Source of the DNA: Methanogenium sp. MK-MG
GTDB taxonomy: Archaea > Halobacteriota > Methanomicrobia > Methanomicrobiales > Methanomicrobiaceae
Assembly: GCF_009914725.1 (NCBI RefSeq)
Contig: NZ_JAAAWJ010000001.1
Span: 1 to 64,000, forward strand
Direction: 5' to 3'
DNA: 64,000 nucleotides
The notes beneath the pieces are model-generated. The model ran no database searches, had not been told where the DNA came from, and saw only the letters and a list, made by a program, of their open reading frames with translations. Shown one piece after another: positions 7,931 through 17,336 of this stretch. Numbering within the stretch: position 1 is the first letter of the stretch; every line of letters starts with the position of its first letter. The translations under genes were made by a program, and so were the position numbers.

Positions 7931-9040
7931 ATGAAGATCGTCACCATCGTCGGGGCCCGCCCCCAGTTTATCAAGTGTGCGCCTGTTTCGCGTGCACTCC
8001 GGACAGAGCATATAGAGATACTCGTCCACACCGGGCAGCATTATGACGCGAATATGTCAGATGTCTTCTTCACCGAACTTGCCATCCCGGCACCGGACTA
8101 TAATCTGGGCATCGGGTCCGGCCCGCAGGGTGAACAGACGGGCAGAATGCTAGCTGAGATTGAAACTGTCCTTCAAAAGGAACAGCCGGATATGGTGCTT
8201 GTCTATGGTGACACGAACTCCACCCTTTCCGGCGCCCTTGCGGCCGTGAAGCTGCATATTCCGGTTGCCCATGTGGAGGCGGGCCTGCGGAGTTTTGACA
8301 GGTCGATGCCTGAGGAGATCAACCGGATTGTCACCGATCACATCTCAGACCTGCTCTTCTGCCCGACCCAGACGGCGGTTGACAATCTCGCAGCAGAAGG
8401 GATCACGAAGGGGGTGCACCTTACGGGTGATGTGATGGTAGATGCCCTGCTCTACAATACTGAGATTGCGGAGCGATCTTCAACAGTTCTTGAAGACTTG
8501 GATCTGGTTGAAGGTGAATATTATGTTGCCACCGTTCACCGGGCATCGAACACAGACACAGAAGAGAACCTGAGAAGTATTGTGGATGCGTTTGGGCAAA
8601 TCGGTGGCCCGATTGTCTTCCCGGCCCATCCGCGGACGGTGAAATACCTGAAAGAGTATGGTCTCTATGACGACCTCCCTGAGAATATTCGTCTGCTTGA
8701 ACCCCTTGCGTATCTGGACATGCTCCATCTTATGAAACATGCGAGGATGATTCTTACTGACTCTGGTGGCGTGCAGAAGGAGGCGTATATCCTGAAGGTG
8801 CCCTGTGTTACGCTGCGGGAGAATACCGAGTGGGTGGAGACGCTGGAAGACGGGTGGAATGTACTTGTTGGGGCTGACCGAGAGAAGGTAGTCAAAATGG
8901 TAAGACAAGCCGTACCTGACGCTCTGCAGTGGGTGGGTCGGTTTGGTGAGGGGAAGAGTGCGGTGCAAATTTGTGATGTTCTTGCGAGTTTTGCTCGTTG
9001 TTCCTCCCCTGTGCCGTTTTCATCGACCCCAATCCTGTAA
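7931..9040 (+). CDS. UDP-N-acetylglucosamine 2-epimerase family (WecB/WbpI)
   Basis: A 369-residue non-hydrolysing UDP-GlcNAc 2-epimerase homologue of normal family length if started at the ATG at 7931 (MKIVTIVGARPQFIK). Hallmarks are VHTGQHYD, LVYGDTNSTLSGALAA, HVEAGLRSFDRSMPEEINR, VATVHRASNTD and the C-terminal DSGGVQKEAY with CVTLRENTEWVET. Such enzymes interconvert GlcNAc- and ManNAc-type nucleotide sugars. With WbpA/B/E/D-like genes upstream it could act as WbpI (on the 2,3-diacetamido glucuronate) or as WecB. It starts 37 bases after the dehydrogenase stop. Confidence 0.87.
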   Translation: MKIVTIVGARPQFIKCAPVSRALRTEHIEILVHTGQHYDANMSDVFFTELAIPAPDYNLGIGSGPQGEQTGRMLAEIETVLQKEQPDMVLVYGDTNSTLSGALAAVKLHIPVAHVEAGLRSFDRSMPEEINRIVTDHISDLLFCPTQTAVDNLAAEGITKGVHLTGDVMVDALLYNTEIAERSSTVLEDLDLVEGEYYVATVHRASNTDTEENLRSIVDAFGQIGGPIVFPAHPRTVKYLKEYGLYDDLPENIRLLEPLAYLDMLHLMKHARMILTDSGGVQKEAYILKVPCVTLRENTEWVETLEDGWNVLVGADREKVVKMVRQAVPDALQWVGRFGEGKSAVQICDVLASFARCSSPVPFSSTPIL

Positions 9041-9169
9041 TTAATAGCGTTTTTGGGATAGAAAGATGTTATTCGGTTATAAATGTGCAACAATTAAGAA
9101 AAGAATTGATCATTAGAATATTAGTTTACCTGGGGTGGATATCAATTATTCTTACAATGAGGCTTTACA

Positions 9170-10723
9170 GTGCAATCAGATTCAGAAACAAATAAGAAGT
9201 TCGCTTCACAGCTCCCGCGAAATCTGGCTGCAAATATTGGGTATTTTCTCGTTAATATTGTTATAGGGCTCCTGCTTGTTCCCTATTTCATCGATACGCT
9301 CGGTGTTGCCGCTTACGGCCTCATCCCGCTTGCAACCTCGGTCACTGGGTATGTGGCCATTTTCATCCATTCGCTCAATACTTCAGTGTCCCGGTTCCTC
9401 ACGGTCGACCTCCGGCGGGAGGATTATGAAGCGGCAAACCGGACATTCAACACGTCGCTTTTTGGGCTCACAGCAGTCATCGCTCTGATGGTCCCCTTCG
9501 CTGTAGTTGTCGCATATTTTATCCCTTTAATCTTCAACGTTCCGGCGGGTCAGGAGAGTGGGGCTCAGCTTCTTTTCCTCGGGGTCTGTGCCGCCTTCTT
9601 TATCAGGGCATGGAGCGGGAATTTCACGGTCCAGCTCTTTGCCTACAATCGGCTTGATCTGCAGAATATTGTCAATATCAGCAACATCATTGTTCAGGTT
9701 GGGCTGATCGTTCTCTTCTTTACACTATTTGGCCCCAGCCTCGTCTTGGTTGGTCTTGCCTATCTGGGGGGTTCTGTTGTATCCTCATGCATCTCTATCA
9801 TATTCGCAAAAAGGGTCTGCCCCAACCTCCAAGTCTCTCTTCATTCCTTCGACCAAAGAAGAGTGAAATCTCTCTGTGGGATGGGCTGGTGGGTGGTGAT
9901 CAACCAGATTGGTTCTCTTCTCTTCCTTCAGGTTGATCTCATCGTTGTGAATATGATATTTGGGGCAGATGCGGGGGGTGAGTACGCAATTGCCCTCCAG
10001 TGGGTTGTGCTCCTCCGGGCAGTTGCAGGAACGCTCTCGGGAGTGTTGACGCCGATGGTTCTCACATACTATGTTCAGAACCGGACTGAGACCCTCATCA
10101 GGGTCACAAAAAGTGCGGTCAAATTCATGGGGCTTGCCATGGCCCTCCCTATTGGTCTTGTCTGTGGGTTTTCCCCGCAGCTCATTACGATCTGGGTCGG
10201 TTCTGAGTTTGCGTTTCTCGCCCCGTTGATGATGCTGTTGACCTGTCATCTTGTCATCAACCTCGCGGTTCTTCCCCTCTTTGCTATCAATGTGGCATAT
10301 AATCGGGTGAGGATACCTGGGATCGTAACATTCTTTATGGGGTTTGCGAATTTTGCCCTTGCAATTGGGTTGTCGATTCTGACCGGGTGGGGTTATTATG
10401 GTGTCGCAGCAGCCGGGGTAATCGTCCTCACCCTGAAAAATACTATCTTTACTCCTTGGTATGCGACACGGGTGCTTGGGGTGAGTGCGTATACTTTCAT
10501 ACGATCCATGGTGCCAGGGATTGTAGCTTTCATTCTTGTATTTTTAGCTGCATCAATTCTTGGGAACTTCCTCTTCCTCAGCACAATTGTTCCACTGGTC
10601 ATTGCTGGCGGTGCGGTTGTTCTTTTTTATGGAATTGCTATCCTGAAATTTGGCCTCAATACGTTTGAACGCCAGCTGTTTTCGTCATATCTGCCCCCTG
10701 GAATAAGGAGGATCCTTGCATGA
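9170..10723 (+). CDS. Wzx-like polysaccharide flippase
   Basis: A 517-residue membrane protein with about 12-14 hydrophobic helices, starting at a GTG. The opening LPRNLAANIGYFLVNIVIGLLLVPYFIDTLGVAAYGLIPLA is typical of the RfbX/MATE-like lipopolysaccharide exporter family, where helix 1 is followed by G...YG. It would flip a lipid-linked saccharide across the cytoplasmic membrane. It lies after the nucleotide-sugar genes and overlaps the next gene by 4 bases (ATGA). No polymerase (Wzy) of clear type is adjacent; the 602-residue membrane protein at 14.3-16.2 kb is a possible partner. Confidence 0.85.
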   Translation: MQSDSETNKKFASQLPRNLAANIGYFLVNIVIGLLLVPYFIDTLGVAAYGLIPLATSVTGYVAIFIHSLNTSVSRFLTVDLRREDYEAANRTFNTSLFGLTAVIALMVPFAVVVAYFIPLIFNVPAGQESGAQLLFLGVCAAFFIRAWSGNFTVQLFAYNRLDLQNIVNISNIIVQVGLIVLFFTLFGPSLVLVGLAYLGGSVVSSCISIIFAKRVCPNLQVSLHSFDQRRVKSLCGMGWWVVINQIGSLLFLQVDLIVVNMIFGADAGGEYAIALQWVVLLRAVAGTLSGVLTPMVLTYYVQNRTETLIRVTKSAVKFMGLAMALPIGLVCGFSPQLITIWVGSEFAFLAPLMMLLTCHLVINLAVLPLFAINVAYNRVRIPGIVTFFMGFANFALAIGLSILTGWGYYGVAAAGVIVLTLKNTIFTPWYATRVLGVSAYTFIRSMVPGIVAFILVFLAASILGNFLFLSTIVPLVIAGGAVVLFYGIAILKFGLNTFERQLFSSYLPPGIRRILA

Positions 10724-12111
10724 ACGTGTTTAATATTACTCAAATCGTAGAAAATGATCTATGCATCGGCTGTGGCCTCTGCGCTGCACTATGCCCACAG
10801 GGTGTCCTGGAGATGCGATGGAACCGCCACGGGGAATACAATCCGGTGGCAATTGCGGAGTGCACCACAGAATGCGGCCTCTGCCTGAAGGTCTGCCCGT
10901 TTGCAGATCATGAAGAGAATGAGGACACGATCGGAAAGGAACTCTATGCTGATGTGCCGGGTATCAGCCATCGCCCGGAGGCTGGTTACTCCCTTGCCTC
11001 TTACGTAGGTTACTCTGATAAACACCGCCCGACAAGTGCCTCGGGTGGTATGGCAACCTGGCTCCTGGAGACGCTGCTCACGGAGGGAATCGTTGACCAT
11101 GTCATCTGCACCGCCCCTACTGGCGATCCTGAGTGTCTCTTCTCCTTCAGGGTCTTTGATACTCCGGAGGGTGTGCGCACCGGGGCCGGTTCAGCTTACT
11201 ACCCGGTGGAGATGTCAGAGGTCATCAGTCATATCCTCGACCATCCGGGGCGGTATGCCATCACCGGTCTGCCCTGTTTCATCAAGGCGATCCGGCTTGC
11301 CCAGCAGAGAAACAAAAAACTCAGGGAGCGGGTTGTCGTCACCGTTGGCCTTACCTGTGGTCAGCTGAAGAGCAGGCATTTTACCGAGTATATCGCTGCA
11401 CTTGCCGGCGTGCGGGGGAAGGTGACGGCGGTGCGTCACCGTGGGAAGAGCAAGGATCAACCGGCGAGTAATTTTCACTTTTCTTTCACGACCGAAGATG
11501 GTGAAGAAAGCAGAATCTTCTGGAAAGAGGGGATTGCTGAGGCCTGGGTGAACCGGTGGTTTACACCGAATGCCTGTAACTATTGTGATGATGTCTTTGC
11601 CGAGTGTGCGGATGTGACCTGTATGGATGCCTGGTTGCCGGGGTATTCGGGGGATAGCAGGGGGTCAAATCTTGTGTTGGTGAGGTCGCCATTACTACAG
11701 GATTTGATTGCTGAAGGAGTCAGGCGAAAAGAAGTAAATCTTGATCCAATTCACGTTGATAAAGTTGTTCAGAGTCAGGCAGGTGTCATTGCATCCAAAC
11801 GACAACACCTTGCACACAGGCTGTATAACGCACAGAAAGAGAATGGGAGGGTGCCAGATAAGCGGGTTCCTCCCAAAAAATTGATGAATCCAATTACAGT
11901 TTCTGAAATATCACTCAAAGATCAGATGCAAATTTCAAGTCGGATGAACTGGTCTCTGGGTTCCGATTCCAACGTAGAAAGCTTCCGAAGAACGCTGAAA
12001 CCCCTCATTAAGAAGTTGAATAATGTAAATCAGGTGAAACGAACTATGCAATTACCGATTTTAAGTATCCGTTATATCCAAAGAAGAATCAGGAGTGCAC
12101 GCCATGAATGA
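10720..12111 (+). CDS. F420-dehydrogenase beta-subunit-like (FrhB/FpoF) protein
   Basis: A 463-residue protein with two N-terminal 4Fe-4S motifs (CIGCGLCAALCP and CTTECGLCLKVCP), then FrhB-like N- and C-terminal domains: SASGGMATWLLETLL, GLPCFIKAIRLA, and a late NACNYCDDVFAECADVTCMDAWLPG cluster with extra cysteines. FrhB domains bind FAD and exchange hydride with F420. In many glycan clusters such a protein stands directly before a pyruvyl transferase, as here, suggesting a redox step on a sugar or its donor. The exact reaction is not known. Its last 100 residues are basic and family-atypical. Confidence 0.8.
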   Translation: MNVFNITQIVENDLCIGCGLCAALCPQGVLEMRWNRHGEYNPVAIAECTTECGLCLKVCPFADHEENEDTIGKELYADVPGISHRPEAGYSLASYVGYSDKHRPTSASGGMATWLLETLLTEGIVDHVICTAPTGDPECLFSFRVFDTPEGVRTGAGSAYYPVEMSEVISHILDHPGRYAITGLPCFIKAIRLAQQRNKKLRERVVVTVGLTCGQLKSRHFTEYIAALAGVRGKVTAVRHRGKSKDQPASNFHFSFTTEDGEESRIFWKEGIAEAWVNRWFTPNACNYCDDVFAECADVTCMDAWLPGYSGDSRGSNLVLVRSPLLQDLIAEGVRRKEVNLDPIHVDKVVQSQAGVIASKRQHLAHRLYNAQKENGRVPDKRVPPKKLMNPITVSEISLKDQMQISSRMNWSLGSDSNVESFRRTLKPLIKKLNNVNQVKRTMQLPILSIRYIQRRIRSARHE

Positions 12112-13366
12112 TGAGAGACCGTTGTTTATCCTTGCCGGAAACGGACCATATACGAACCGTGGGTGTGAAGCGATCGTGCGGGGGACAACGAAGATTCTTC
12201 GGGAGCATTTTGTTAATCCGAGATTCCTGTGCGTCAGTTTTTTCCAAAATGATGCACAATTTGAAGAACAGCGCCACAACGAATATGATGCATCTATAAC
12301 ACATGTGAACTGCCTCAAACTAAATAAGAAGGAGGCTGTATCCCATTTCTGGAAACCAGAAAATATTAGTTATGTTTATAAGCATCTTTTCAACCGGGAT
12401 AAAATAAAATATATTACTTACCAGAAGATGCTTCCCTATCTCAAAGATGCTAGTGCGGTTCTTTCTGTGGGCGGGGATAATTATTCGCTTGATTATGGAG
12501 TGCCGACCAATATTACTGACCTTGACGATATCGTTGTTGAGAACGGGAAACCAATGTTTATCTGGGGTGCTTCGGTAGGTCCATTCAGTGCCATGCCTGA
12601 TTATGAACAGTATATGAGCAACCATCTCAAGGATGTCACAGGAATTTTTGCCAGGGAATCGGCAACTGTTGAGTATCTGAGGAGTATTGGAGTTAGGGAA
12701 AATGTATCCCCCGTGGCAGACCCTGCATTCCTGATGGACGCCGTTAAGCCATCCGGTATTGAGGATGATTTACCGATAGATGATGATTCTCTGGGAATCA
12801 ATCTCAGCCCACTTATGGCTAAGTATGTGACAGGTGGAGATCAAGAGGCATGGAAGGGAATCGCCGCGAAAATTGTTGAAAAAATTGCAAAAAAAACCGA
12901 AATGCCGATTTATCTGATCCCTCATGTAACGAATAGGGGATCAAATGATTATGAATTTATGAGCACATTACTTTCTCTGGTAGGTGACAAGACAGGGAAT
13001 ATTTCACTTGTGTCCCCCCATTATAATGCCGAAGAAACAAAATATATCATCGGTCAGATGTCTCTTTTTGCAGGTGCACGCACTCATTCGACTATCGCGG
13101 CCCTTTCATCCTGTGTCCCGACTCTAAGCTTTGCCTACAGCATCAAGGCAAAGGGGATAAACCGGGATATATTTGGGCACGAGGATTATGTACTGAGTCC
13201 TCTGAATCTTAATGCTGATACAGCGGCTCATATGATCTTATCAATGGTAGAGAATCAACATCAGATCAGGAAGGAACTCGAACAAGCGATTCCATCTGTT
13301 CAGGAATCTGCGATGAAGGCAGGACAGAACCTAAGGAAAATTATTCAGGAGAATTCAGATGCCTAA
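12104..13366 (+). CDS. Polysaccharide pyruvyl transferase family protein
   Basis: A 420-residue protein of the WcaK/CsaB superfamily. Evidence: N-terminal LAGNGPYTNRGCEAIVRGT, central VSVGGDNYSLDYG, FIWGASVGPF, GIFARESATVEYLRSIGV with PVADPAFLM, and the C-terminal GARTHSTIAALSSCVPTLSFAYSIKAKGI. These match the GT-B-like pyruvyl transferases that add a ketal pyruvate from phosphoenolpyruvate to a sugar. The ATG at 12104 overlaps the previous stop; a GTG at 12095 is possible. It overlaps the next gene by 8 bases. Substrate unknown. Confidence 0.85.
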   Translation: MNDERPLFILAGNGPYTNRGCEAIVRGTTKILREHFVNPRFLCVSFFQNDAQFEEQRHNEYDASITHVNCLKLNKKEAVSHFWKPENISYVYKHLFNRDKIKYITYQKMLPYLKDASAVLSVGGDNYSLDYGVPTNITDLDDIVVENGKPMFIWGASVGPFSAMPDYEQYMSNHLKDVTGIFARESATVEYLRSIGVRENVSPVADPAFLMDAVKPSGIEDDLPIDDDSLGINLSPLMAKYVTGGDQEAWKGIAAKIVEKIAKKTEMPIYLIPHVTNRGSNDYEFMSTLLSLVGDKTGNISLVSPHYNAEETKYIIGQMSLFAGARTHSTIAALSSCVPTLSFAYSIKAKGINRDIFGHEDYVLSPLNLNADTAAHMILSMVENQHQIRKELEQAIPSVQESAMKAGQNLRKIIQENSDA

Positions 13367-14276
13367 AGTATCGGTGGTTATTCCTCTCTATAACAAAGAA
13401 CCCCATATTGCAAGGGCGCTTAACTCGGTTTTGAGTCAGACAGTTCAGGACTTTGAGGTGATCGTGGTCGATGATGGCTCAACGGATGGAGGTGCAGAGG
13501 TTGTCAGGTCATTTGACGACCAAAGAATCCGGCTTATTCAGCAGGAGAACCAGGGAGTTTCAGCGGCGAGGAACTGGGGGATTGAGGCGGCTGAGGCGGA
13601 GTTGATCGCGTTTCTGGATGCGGATGATGAGTGGCTGCCAGGTTTTTTGGAGACTATTCAAAGAATGCGAGAAAAATTTGCAAATATTGGAGCATATGCA
13701 ACTGCATATATGATATGTGAAGATAATTTTGAAAAAAGAATTGCTAAATACAAGGGTTTACCTTCCGCACCATGGGAAGGTATAATTCCTAATTATTTTT
13801 ATTCGATGGTTTTTGGAGAACCACCTATTTGTTCCTCGGTTGTTGCAATCCCGAAACAGGTTTTTTTAAATATTGGTTTATTTTCAACTGAAAGTAAAAT
13901 GGGTGAAGATTTGGACATGTGGTTTCGTATAGCTTTGAAATATCCAATCGCCTTTAGTTATAATATCGGAGCAATTTATCATAGGGAAAGTATTAACCGG
14001 GCTTGTAATGATATAAGCAACTTTGAAAAAGGAAGTCCAATAATTGAAACTGCTCAAATTGCATTGAAAGAGGATATTACACCATTAAACAAAGAGTTAA
14101 TTCTTGAATATGTAGCTAAATTAAATATTTATTATTCAATACGTCTAATACGAAGTGGCAATAGGAAAACTGGAAGATTAATACTAATTAACTGTAATAC
14201 TAGATTGTTTTTAAAAAGGAAACTATTATGGATAATATTATCCTTCTTTCCACAGTCAATATTGGATTCTCTGTAA
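13359..14276 (+). CDS. Family 2 glycosyltransferase (composition break inside)
   Basis: A 305-residue GT-A enzyme. The donor half is canonical: KVSVVIPLYNKEPHIARALNSVLSQT, VIVVDDGSTDGG, GVSAARNWGIEAA and the DXD motif FLDADDEWLP near residue 88. A later MGEDLDMWFRIALKYP fits the acceptor/catalytic ED..MW motif. The coding sequence changes from GC-rich to strongly AT-rich around 13,660-13,700, within the codons after the DXD motif. This suggests that the acceptor-specific half was replaced by recombination. It is the last plus-strand gene and faces the minus-strand cluster tail to tail. Confidence 0.88.
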   Translation: MPKVSVVIPLYNKEPHIARALNSVLSQTVQDFEVIVVDDGSTDGGAEVVRSFDDQRIRLIQQENQGVSAARNWGIEAAEAELIAFLDADDEWLPGFLETIQRMREKFANIGAYATAYMICEDNFEKRIAKYKGLPSAPWEGIIPNYFYSMVFGEPPICSSVVAIPKQVFLNIGLFSTESKMGEDLDMWFRIALKYPIAFSYNIGAIYHRESINRACNDISNFEKGSPIIETAQIALKEDITPLNKELILEYVAKLNIYYSIRLIRSGNRKTGRLILINCNTRLFLKRKLLWIILSFFPQSILDSL

Positions 14277-14351
14277 CTTAAGTTTGCCAGTTTTAGTTCA
14301 ATAGGGAATTTGTCTGTTGAACAGGGAGAACAAGTTGCTCAGTTTCCTTGT

Positions 14352-16160
14352 TTAATCATTAATTAAAAACACTAACAAATTGTCGTTAGAATATACCTTT
14401 TTTATTGAGGTGTCTTGATCAATTCTTTCGAAGTCATTAGGGTTATATCGCCATTTATTTTTAAATTCAGGATATAATTTAGGGTAGAACTCAATACCCT
14501 TGCTCGTTAGAATAAAATATTCTGTTCCTATCAATCCTTGGCCCAGAGTTGGATATTTTTGATAATTAAAATGATCTGGGGGACTTAAGACCCCATACCA
14601 CCTAACATTCTGTTGTAATCCGATCTGACCAAACATTGCATGGTAATATCTACGTTGAGATATGCCAAATTCCATTATTTTGAATTGCGTATTTCTGTGT
14701 TCATAAAATTTTTCCATCCCAGAATAGTAACTTTGAGGTACCTGCTGATTTAATCCATTAATTGATGGAGAGAGATGAAGATTAAAAAAAGAAAAATAGG
14801 TTAAAGTAACCACAAATATTATGGCAAAAAATAAATATATTGTTCGAGCATTAAATTTTGAATGTAATTTTAATTGCTTATAATAAAAAATTAATGTGGT
14901 TGGAATCAATATTATTGAAAATAATTGTGCAAATTTATATACTCTCAGGAATCCAAATGCGCCGCTTTTGAAAAGCAAAAATATTGAAAAAATTGAGAAA
15001 AAAAGGAAGCCAACTCCTATGAAAACCAAATCAGTGTTAATTATTAGAAAGTTCTTTTTAATGATTAAAAAACCCATCAATGCTATGCATATAATTGATA
15101 TTGTCCCCAAAAGTATATATTGTCCATATGTTTTAAAGATTAATTTGCCTAGATAGGTATAATCAAGATTTATGTTACTAACTTTTTGTGAATATCCAAC
15201 TAATTCAGAATTTGTTTCAATATTATTTAAAAAACCATTGAGGATTGGTTCAAGAATATTATTAACTCCAAGATTAAGGGAGTCACTCCATATAACAAAA
15301 AATAATAGACCAATTGCTATTGTCGAAAAGTAAAACCATTGAATGGAATACTGTGCTTTGTCATGCAAATAAATTACTGAAATTAATGCCCCAATTACCA
15401 TTAAAAATACTATAAATACGAGTGGATGGAAGAAAACAAGGGAAATTGTAAAAATAGTTAATAATACACAGGGCTGCCAAGTATTAATGTTGTGAAATAT
15501 CTTTAATAGTAAATACATTCCAAGGGTAAAAATGCAGAATGCTTGACCATTTGGAAAAAAAAGAACATTTGATGTACCAAACATTGGTATGGTTGCAAGT
15601 GCCAGTACTAACAACTTTTCTCTTTTTCCAATGTGGAGTTCATTGGCGAATATATATATTAGTAATACCATTATAAGTGAGAATAGGGGAGGAATGATAA
15701 GAGATATTTTAGCATTAGTTATTCCAGTAAAGTATACAATGATATTTCCCAGAATATGATCCATTGGATAACGGTTATCGATAATAAAATGGAATTTCTG
15801 GATATCAATCATATGCCCTATATGAGACAAGATATCCCCGTCTCCATATATATAATACCCTCGAATAGTGGGTAGGAATAACATTATAATGTCGCATAAT
15901 AATATAGGTAACAAAGCCAAAATAATTTGAATTTTGCTTATATTTTCCTGAAAGATTATCAATAATAATATTGTTAAGCCAATGACAAATGTTAAAAATA
16001 TTAAAAATATGCCATTTGGATATGCTTCATATATTGAGAATTCATAACCTTCAGCGGGTGTCGTTTGCCAAATTATTATTAATGCCAAAATGAACAAACA
16101 TACATTGATGAGGATCAATTGCTTTATGGTTCGATTGCCAATTTTATTGATCTGGATCAT
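14352..16160 (-). CDS. Large multi-span membrane protein, GT-C or polymerase-like
   Basis: A 602-residue protein with about 12 hydrophobic spans followed by a soluble C-terminal region of about 110 residues. A YGDGDILSHIGHM segment in the first extracellular loop has the acidic and histidine residues seen in GT-C glycosyltransferase loops. No family could be named from motifs, so GT-C transferase or Wzy-type polymerase are inferences from topology and from being the last gene of the glycan cluster. The sequence is very AT-rich. It overlaps the upstream GT4 gene by 4 bases (ATGA). Confidence 0.75.
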   Translation of the reverse strand: MIQINKIGNRTIKQLILINVCLFILALIIIWQTTPAEGYEFSIYEAYPNGIFLIFLTFVIGLTILLLIIFQENISKIQIILALLPILLCDIIMLFLPTIRGYYIYGDGDILSHIGHMIDIQKFHFIIDNRYPMDHILGNIIVYFTGITNAKISLIIPPLFSLIMVLLIYIFANELHIGKREKLLVLALATIPMFGTSNVLFFPNGQAFCIFTLGMYLLLKIFHNINTWQPCVLLTIFTISLVFFHPLVFIVFLMVIGALISVIYLHDKAQYSIQWFYFSTIAIGLLFFVIWSDSLNLGVNNILEPILNGFLNNIETNSELVGYSQKVSNINLDYTYLGKLIFKTYGQYILLGTISIICIALMGFLIIKKNFLIINTDLVFIGVGFLFFSIFSIFLLFKSGAFGFLRVYKFAQLFSIILIPTTLIFYYKQLKLHSKFNARTIYLFFAIIFVVTLTYFSFFNLHLSPSINGLNQQVPQSYYSGMEKFYEHRNTQFKIMEFGISQRRYYHAMFGQIGLQQNVRWYGVLSPPDHFNYQKYPTLGQGLIGTEYFILTSKGIEFYPKLYPEFKNKWRYNPNDFERIDQDTSIKKVYSNDNLLVFLIND

Positions 16161-17290
16161 TTGGATATCACGTCTGCAATTATTTTTTGATAATTATCCA
16201 AAACCTTTTGATAAGAATATTTTTGTTCCATTAAATAATGTGCTGAGCTGATGATATCATGAGTATATTGGCAATTTAATGCACATAATACATTCTTTGT
16301 GATACATTCAGGAGAATTATCCTTTAGGGAGAAACCTGTCTTTTTGTCTTTTAATAAATCAGGAATCCCTCCTACAGGAGTGGCTAAAACAACTGTACCA
16401 CAGGCCATTGCCTCAAGTACAATGTTTGGCAACCCTTCTTTATATGAAGGTAGGATCAGAAATTTCAATTTAGATAGATACTGAGGTAGATTTTGTTTTT
16501 CAATCCACCCTATATAATTCACCTCTATTTTATAGTTTGATAGTTCTTTAAGTTTGTATTTTAAATTTCCATCTCCAATTATTAACACATTTAAACCAGG
16601 GTGTATTTGTGAAATTTCTTTAAGAGATTCGATAAAATCGCTAAACCCTTTTTCTTCTGAAAATCTCCCAATAAAACCAATATCATATTTTTTTAGATTG
16701 AAATTATTTTTCATGAAAAAGTAATCTTCAACGTACAATGTCCCAATTTCAATTTTTTTAGTATATGGTAACAATTCATAGTAATTTATCATATGCTGAG
16801 CTTCGGATATGATTATATGTGCAAGTGAATAATTTATTCGTTCAATTAATCTATATATTATATATTTTATTGTTCTTTTATTTTTGTATGTGTTTGCAAC
16901 TGAAGGACGAGAATCTGTTCTAATTATTGTTTTTTTGGCAAAAATACGTGAAACTATTATTGGAATCAAAAAGAGATCCGCACCAAAACAGAAAATTATT
17001 ATATCTATTTTTTGGGATAAAATCAATTGGATCATAACAACCGTTACTTTTAATTTGTAGAGTGACGTATACATTTGCTCTAATAAATTTGAATTATTGT
17101 TACTTCTAGATTTTATTACAATTCCATGGTGTTTGCTATTGAAGTTGTTTATTGGAATATTTGATGATATGGTAATAACTTCTTTTGAAATGGGGCACAA
17201 AATATTGAGTAATTTTTCTGCAGTTTTTGAAATTGATTTATTATCGGAATGCCACTTACCGGTTATTGCAATTATTGTTGGTTCGTTCAT
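16157..17290 (-). CDS. GT4-family glycosyltransferase
   Basis: A 377-residue GT-B enzyme. The C-terminal domain is typical of glycosyltransferase group 1: IGFIGRFSEEKGFSDFIESL, VLIIGDGNLKYKL, IGWIEKQNLPQYLSKL, and LPSYKEGLPNIVLEAMACGTVVLATPVGGIPDLL, with the E-x7-E motif. The N-terminal acceptor domain is divergent and AT-rich. It presumably transfers a nucleotide-activated sugar onto the growing lipid-linked glycan on the cytoplasmic face. It is separated by 46 bases from the next upstream GT4 gene. Confidence 0.9.
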   Translation of the reverse strand: MNEPTIIAITGKWHSDNKSISKTAEKLLNILCPISKEVITISSNIPINNFNSKHHGIVIKSRSNNNSNLLEQMYTSLYKLKVTVVMIQLILSQKIDIIIFCFGADLFLIPIIVSRIFAKKTIIRTDSRPSVANTYKNKRTIKYIIYRLIERINYSLAHIIISEAQHMINYYELLPYTKKIEIGTLYVEDYFFMKNNFNLKKYDIGFIGRFSEEKGFSDFIESLKEISQIHPGLNVLIIGDGNLKYKLKELSNYKIEVNYIGWIEKQNLPQYLSKLKFLILPSYKEGLPNIVLEAMACGTVVLATPVGGIPDLLKDKKTGFSLKDNSPECITKNVLCALNCQYTHDIISSAHYLMEQKYSYQKVLDNYQKIIADVISK

Positions 17291-17336
17291 AAATAATTCT
17301 TTAATGATCTGTTTTTCAATTTCGATAATACTTAGG

